A stretch of DNA of 64,000 bases from Streptosporangium pseudovulgare. Lineage in GTDB: Bacteria; Actinomycetota; Actinomycetes; Streptosporangiales; Streptosporangiaceae. Positions 62,527 to 64,000 of this stretch are shown piece after piece. The stretch covers positions 1-64,000 of the forward strand of contig NZ_BMQJ01000011.1 of NCBI RefSeq assembly GCF_014648055.1. The letters run 5' to 3'. Each line of letters opens with the position of its first letter. Position 1 is the first letter of the stretch. The position numbers and the translations under genes are program-made. The notes below the pieces were generated by a model that worked only from the letters and a program-made list of their open reading frames with translations, ran no database searches and was not told where the DNA came from.

Positions 62527-63692
62527 TTCTGCCCGGCCACCTCGGTCAGTTTCTCCGGGGTGACGGCGCCGACCAGCAGCCGGCCGTCGTCGGTCAGCAG
62601 GGCGGAGACCAGCTTGGTCCGGACGACCCTGCCGCTGCCCCACGGGCCGCTGACGGGCTGGGCGGACTTCAGCACGGCGTCGACGACGGCGCCGACGCCC
62701 TGACCGCCGTCCTGCCTGGGAGCCCGGCCGCCCGGCAACTCCTGGTCCGCCGGCGGGAGCTGCCGTTTGAGGTCCTGCTCGGAGAAGGGCAGCACCGCCA
62801 CCGCGGTCCAGCCCTCGCCGACGATCTTGGCCTCCTCCTTGATGCCCTCGGCCCGCTCGGCCCGCTTGCCGGCCACGGCGGTGAGGTCGTCGATCCGCTT
62901 CTCCTCGACCTTGGCGCCCGGGGGCGGGGTGAAGGTGAAGTTGCCGGGTGCGGGCGGGGTGAAGGCGACGGAGGTGAAGCCCACCTCGAAGGCGGGCTCG
63001 GCGGCGCTCTTGGCGTAGACCTGGACCCGCAGCGGGATGAGGGTCTCCCCGTCGAGTGCCAGCCTGACCTCGCGCACCAGGGACGAGGCGTCCTTCGGCG
63101 CGAAGGTGAGCTGGTAGGCCGCGCGGTCGGCGACCCGCTCGGTGTTGGTCACGCCGACCGCGGTGCCGGGCTTGGACAGCAGCTCGTCGGCGAGCTGCTG
63201 CGGGGTGACGGCCGTGGGCGCGGCCGTCTCGGGACGCGCGGCCGCCTCGGTGTCGCCGGTGATCCGGGTGGCCTTCTCGGCGTCGCTCTCCCACAGCCAC
63301 ACCTGGCCGCCGTTGACGATCAGGTCGGTCTCGCTCATCCGCCCCGGCAGGGCGAACCGCATCCGGTCGGCTCCGCCGTACCAGACCTTCAGCTCGTGGG
63401 AGCCGGTGAGCAGGGCGGCGGGCGAGGTGCCGCCGAGGCCGGCCATGTCCGGCAGTCCCGGCAGGCCGAAGGAGGCGGTCTGCACGAGCGTGCCCGACAT
63501 GGGCTTCGGGCCGGACTTGGCGGCCTGGACGGCGTCGGCCAGCAACTGGTTCGCGGTGCGTTCGGGCAGCGTCGGGTCGCCCTGGACCGCGGCGATGACC
63601 GGACCGGCGCCGACGGCCGCGGCGACCACCGCCATCGCGGCGACCGGCACACCCCACCTCACGGCCCGGCCCCGCATCGTTCGCTGTGACAT
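62523..63692 (-). CDS. Exported LolA/RseB-like protein (DUF2092-type)
   Basis: 389 aa. An N-terminal signal peptide (VRWGVPVAAMAVVAAAVGAGPVIA) is followed by a beta-rich domain with SGTLVQTASFGLP and HELKVWYGGADRMRFALP, typical of the LolA/LppX/RseB half-barrel fold found in actinobacterial lipoprotein-like proteins; no lipobox is visible. It is the first gene of an operon with the ABC exporter and is divergent from a response regulator gene, a common arrangement for two-component-controlled exporters. Confidence 0.82.
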   Translation of the reverse strand: MSQRTMRGRAVRWGVPVAAMAVVAAAVGAGPVIAAVQGDPTLPERTANQLLADAVQAAKSGPKPMSGTLVQTASFGLPGLPDMAGLGGTSPAALLTGSHELKVWYGGADRMRFALPGRMSETDLIVNGGQVWLWESDAEKATRITGDTEAAARPETAAPTAVTPQQLADELLSKPGTAVGVTNTERVADRAAYQLTFAPKDASSLVREVRLALDGETLIPLRVQVYAKSAAEPAFEVGFTSVAFTPPAPGNFTFTPPPGAKVEEKRIDDLTAVAGKRAERAEGIKEEAKIVGEGWTAVAVLPFSEQDLKRQLPPADQELPGGRAPRQDGGQGVGAVVDAVLKSAQPVSGPWGSGRVVRTKLVSALLTDDGRLLVGAVTPEKLTEVAGQK

Positions 63693-63759
63693 ATCACTCC
63701 TTAACGGTATTGCTTCATTGCCTGCACCGTCAGCCTGCGCGAACGACCCTGTGCCGAGG

Positions 63760-63805
63760 CTGAGACAGACTGAGAGGGCTCACAGGGTTCTCAGCCGCCT
63801 CTCAG
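63760..63805. promoter_or_regulatory. Paired direct repeats, probable response-regulator operator
   Basis: CTGAGA occurs at 63760 and 63770, and TCTCAG at 63789 and 63800, forming two direct-repeat pairs that are mirror images of each other in the divergent gap. OmpR-type regulators bind such 10-11-bp spaced repeats. Confidence 0.6.
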
Positions 63806-63850
63806 GACGGTCGGCGGAAAATGGGGCGACCGAACATCAGAGGAGGCGGA

Positions 63851-64000
63851 ATGCGGGTTCTCGTCGTGGAGGACGAGCGGCGGATGGCGGCCGCCCTCCA
63901 GCGCGGCCTGCAGGCCGAGGGGTTCGCGGTGGACCTCGCGCACGACGGCCACGACGGCCTGCACCTGGCCAGGCACGGCGACTACGACGTGGTCGTGCTG
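63851..64000 (+). CDS. OmpR-family response regulator, N-terminal part (runs off the window)
   Basis: Only the first 50 codons are present. The receiver-domain start [20 protein letters not shown] has the acidic pair (Glu-Asp) and the sequence continues to DYDVVVL, just before the expected phospho-acceptor Asp. AGGAGG precedes ATG 63851. It is divergent from the LolA-like/ABC operon, with CTGAGA/TCTCAG repeats between. Confidence 0.88.
   Translation, partial: MRVLVVEDERRMAAALQRGLQAEGFAVDLAHDGHDGLHLARHGDYDVVVL

Overview
The window is very GC-rich actinobacterial DNA: GTG and TTG starts, GTGA/ATGA start-stop overlaps and GC-rich terminator hairpins. It reads as most of a secondary-metabolite gene cluster in a Streptosporangiales- or Streptomyces-like actinomycete; the genus is inference. 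No core PKS or multimodular NRPS lies inside, so the scaffold genes are missing or lie outside. What is present are tailoring and building-block modules.

Layout. 0-0.6 kb: a small membrane protein and a winged-helix regulator. 0.6-3.8 kb: methyltransferase and FAD oxidoreductase. 4.0-5.6 kb: ECF42-type sigma factor with its DGPF/YCII partner. 6.1-13.2 kb: solute-binding-like protein, glycosyltransferase, an E1-type sugar 3-dehydratase, UDP-glucose dehydrogenase and a UDP-glucuronate decarboxylase-like SDR. 13.5-18.4 kb: P450, MFS exporter, membrane acyltransferase. 18.7-22.5 kb: sugar C-methyltransferase, aminotransferase, N-methyltransferase and an SRPBCC protein. 22.9-25.9 kb: two flavin monooxygenases. 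25.9-28.3 kb: MFS/LysR pair. 28.4-31.1 kb: Fe/2-oxoglutarate-type dioxygenase and a tyrosine-aminomutase-type MIO enzyme. 31.8-41.4 kb: ECF41/DoxX/FAD oxidoreductase island, hydrolase, second FAD oxidoreductase, LuxR/NB-ARC regulator, secreted hydrolase. 41.6-48.9 kb: acyltransferase, type II thioesterase, acyl-CoA dehydrogenase, B12-type radical SAM enzyme and A-PCP didomain. 49.2-53.4 kb: NAT-fold amide synthase, HIT protein, benzoate-CoA-ligase-like enzyme, tryptophan 2,3-dioxygenase. 53.6-60.4 kb: phenylacetyl-CoA-epoxidase-type operon with a fused PaaA-PaaB, plus a molybdopterin oxidoreductase. 60.5-64 kb: ordinary ABC exporter, LolA/RseB-like protein and the start of a response regulator.

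How it may work together (inference). Ugd and the SDR would make a UDP-4-keto-pentose. The E1 enzyme, aminotransferase, N- and C-methyltransferases and glycosyltransferase would turn it into a methylated amino-deoxypentose and attach it. The MIO enzyme, A-PCP protein and HpaB-type monooxygenase match the known logic for a PCP-bound hydroxylated beta-tyrosine in C-1027-type enediynes. Tryptophan dioxygenase, aryl-CoA ligase and the epoxidase operon suggest a third, aryl-CoA-derived unit.

The strongest new signal is a 16-bp motif, consensus GCAnnCnnnnAGATGC read on the coding strand. It occurs 12 times, always intergenic and always in the same orientation to the downstream gene, and each copy is followed 19-21 nt later by an nAnnnT -10-like hexamer (GACGAT in four copies). 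It marks twelve transcription units from 0.6 to 60 kb and so outlines a regulon and probable cluster limits. No regulator in the window can be assigned to it with confidence.
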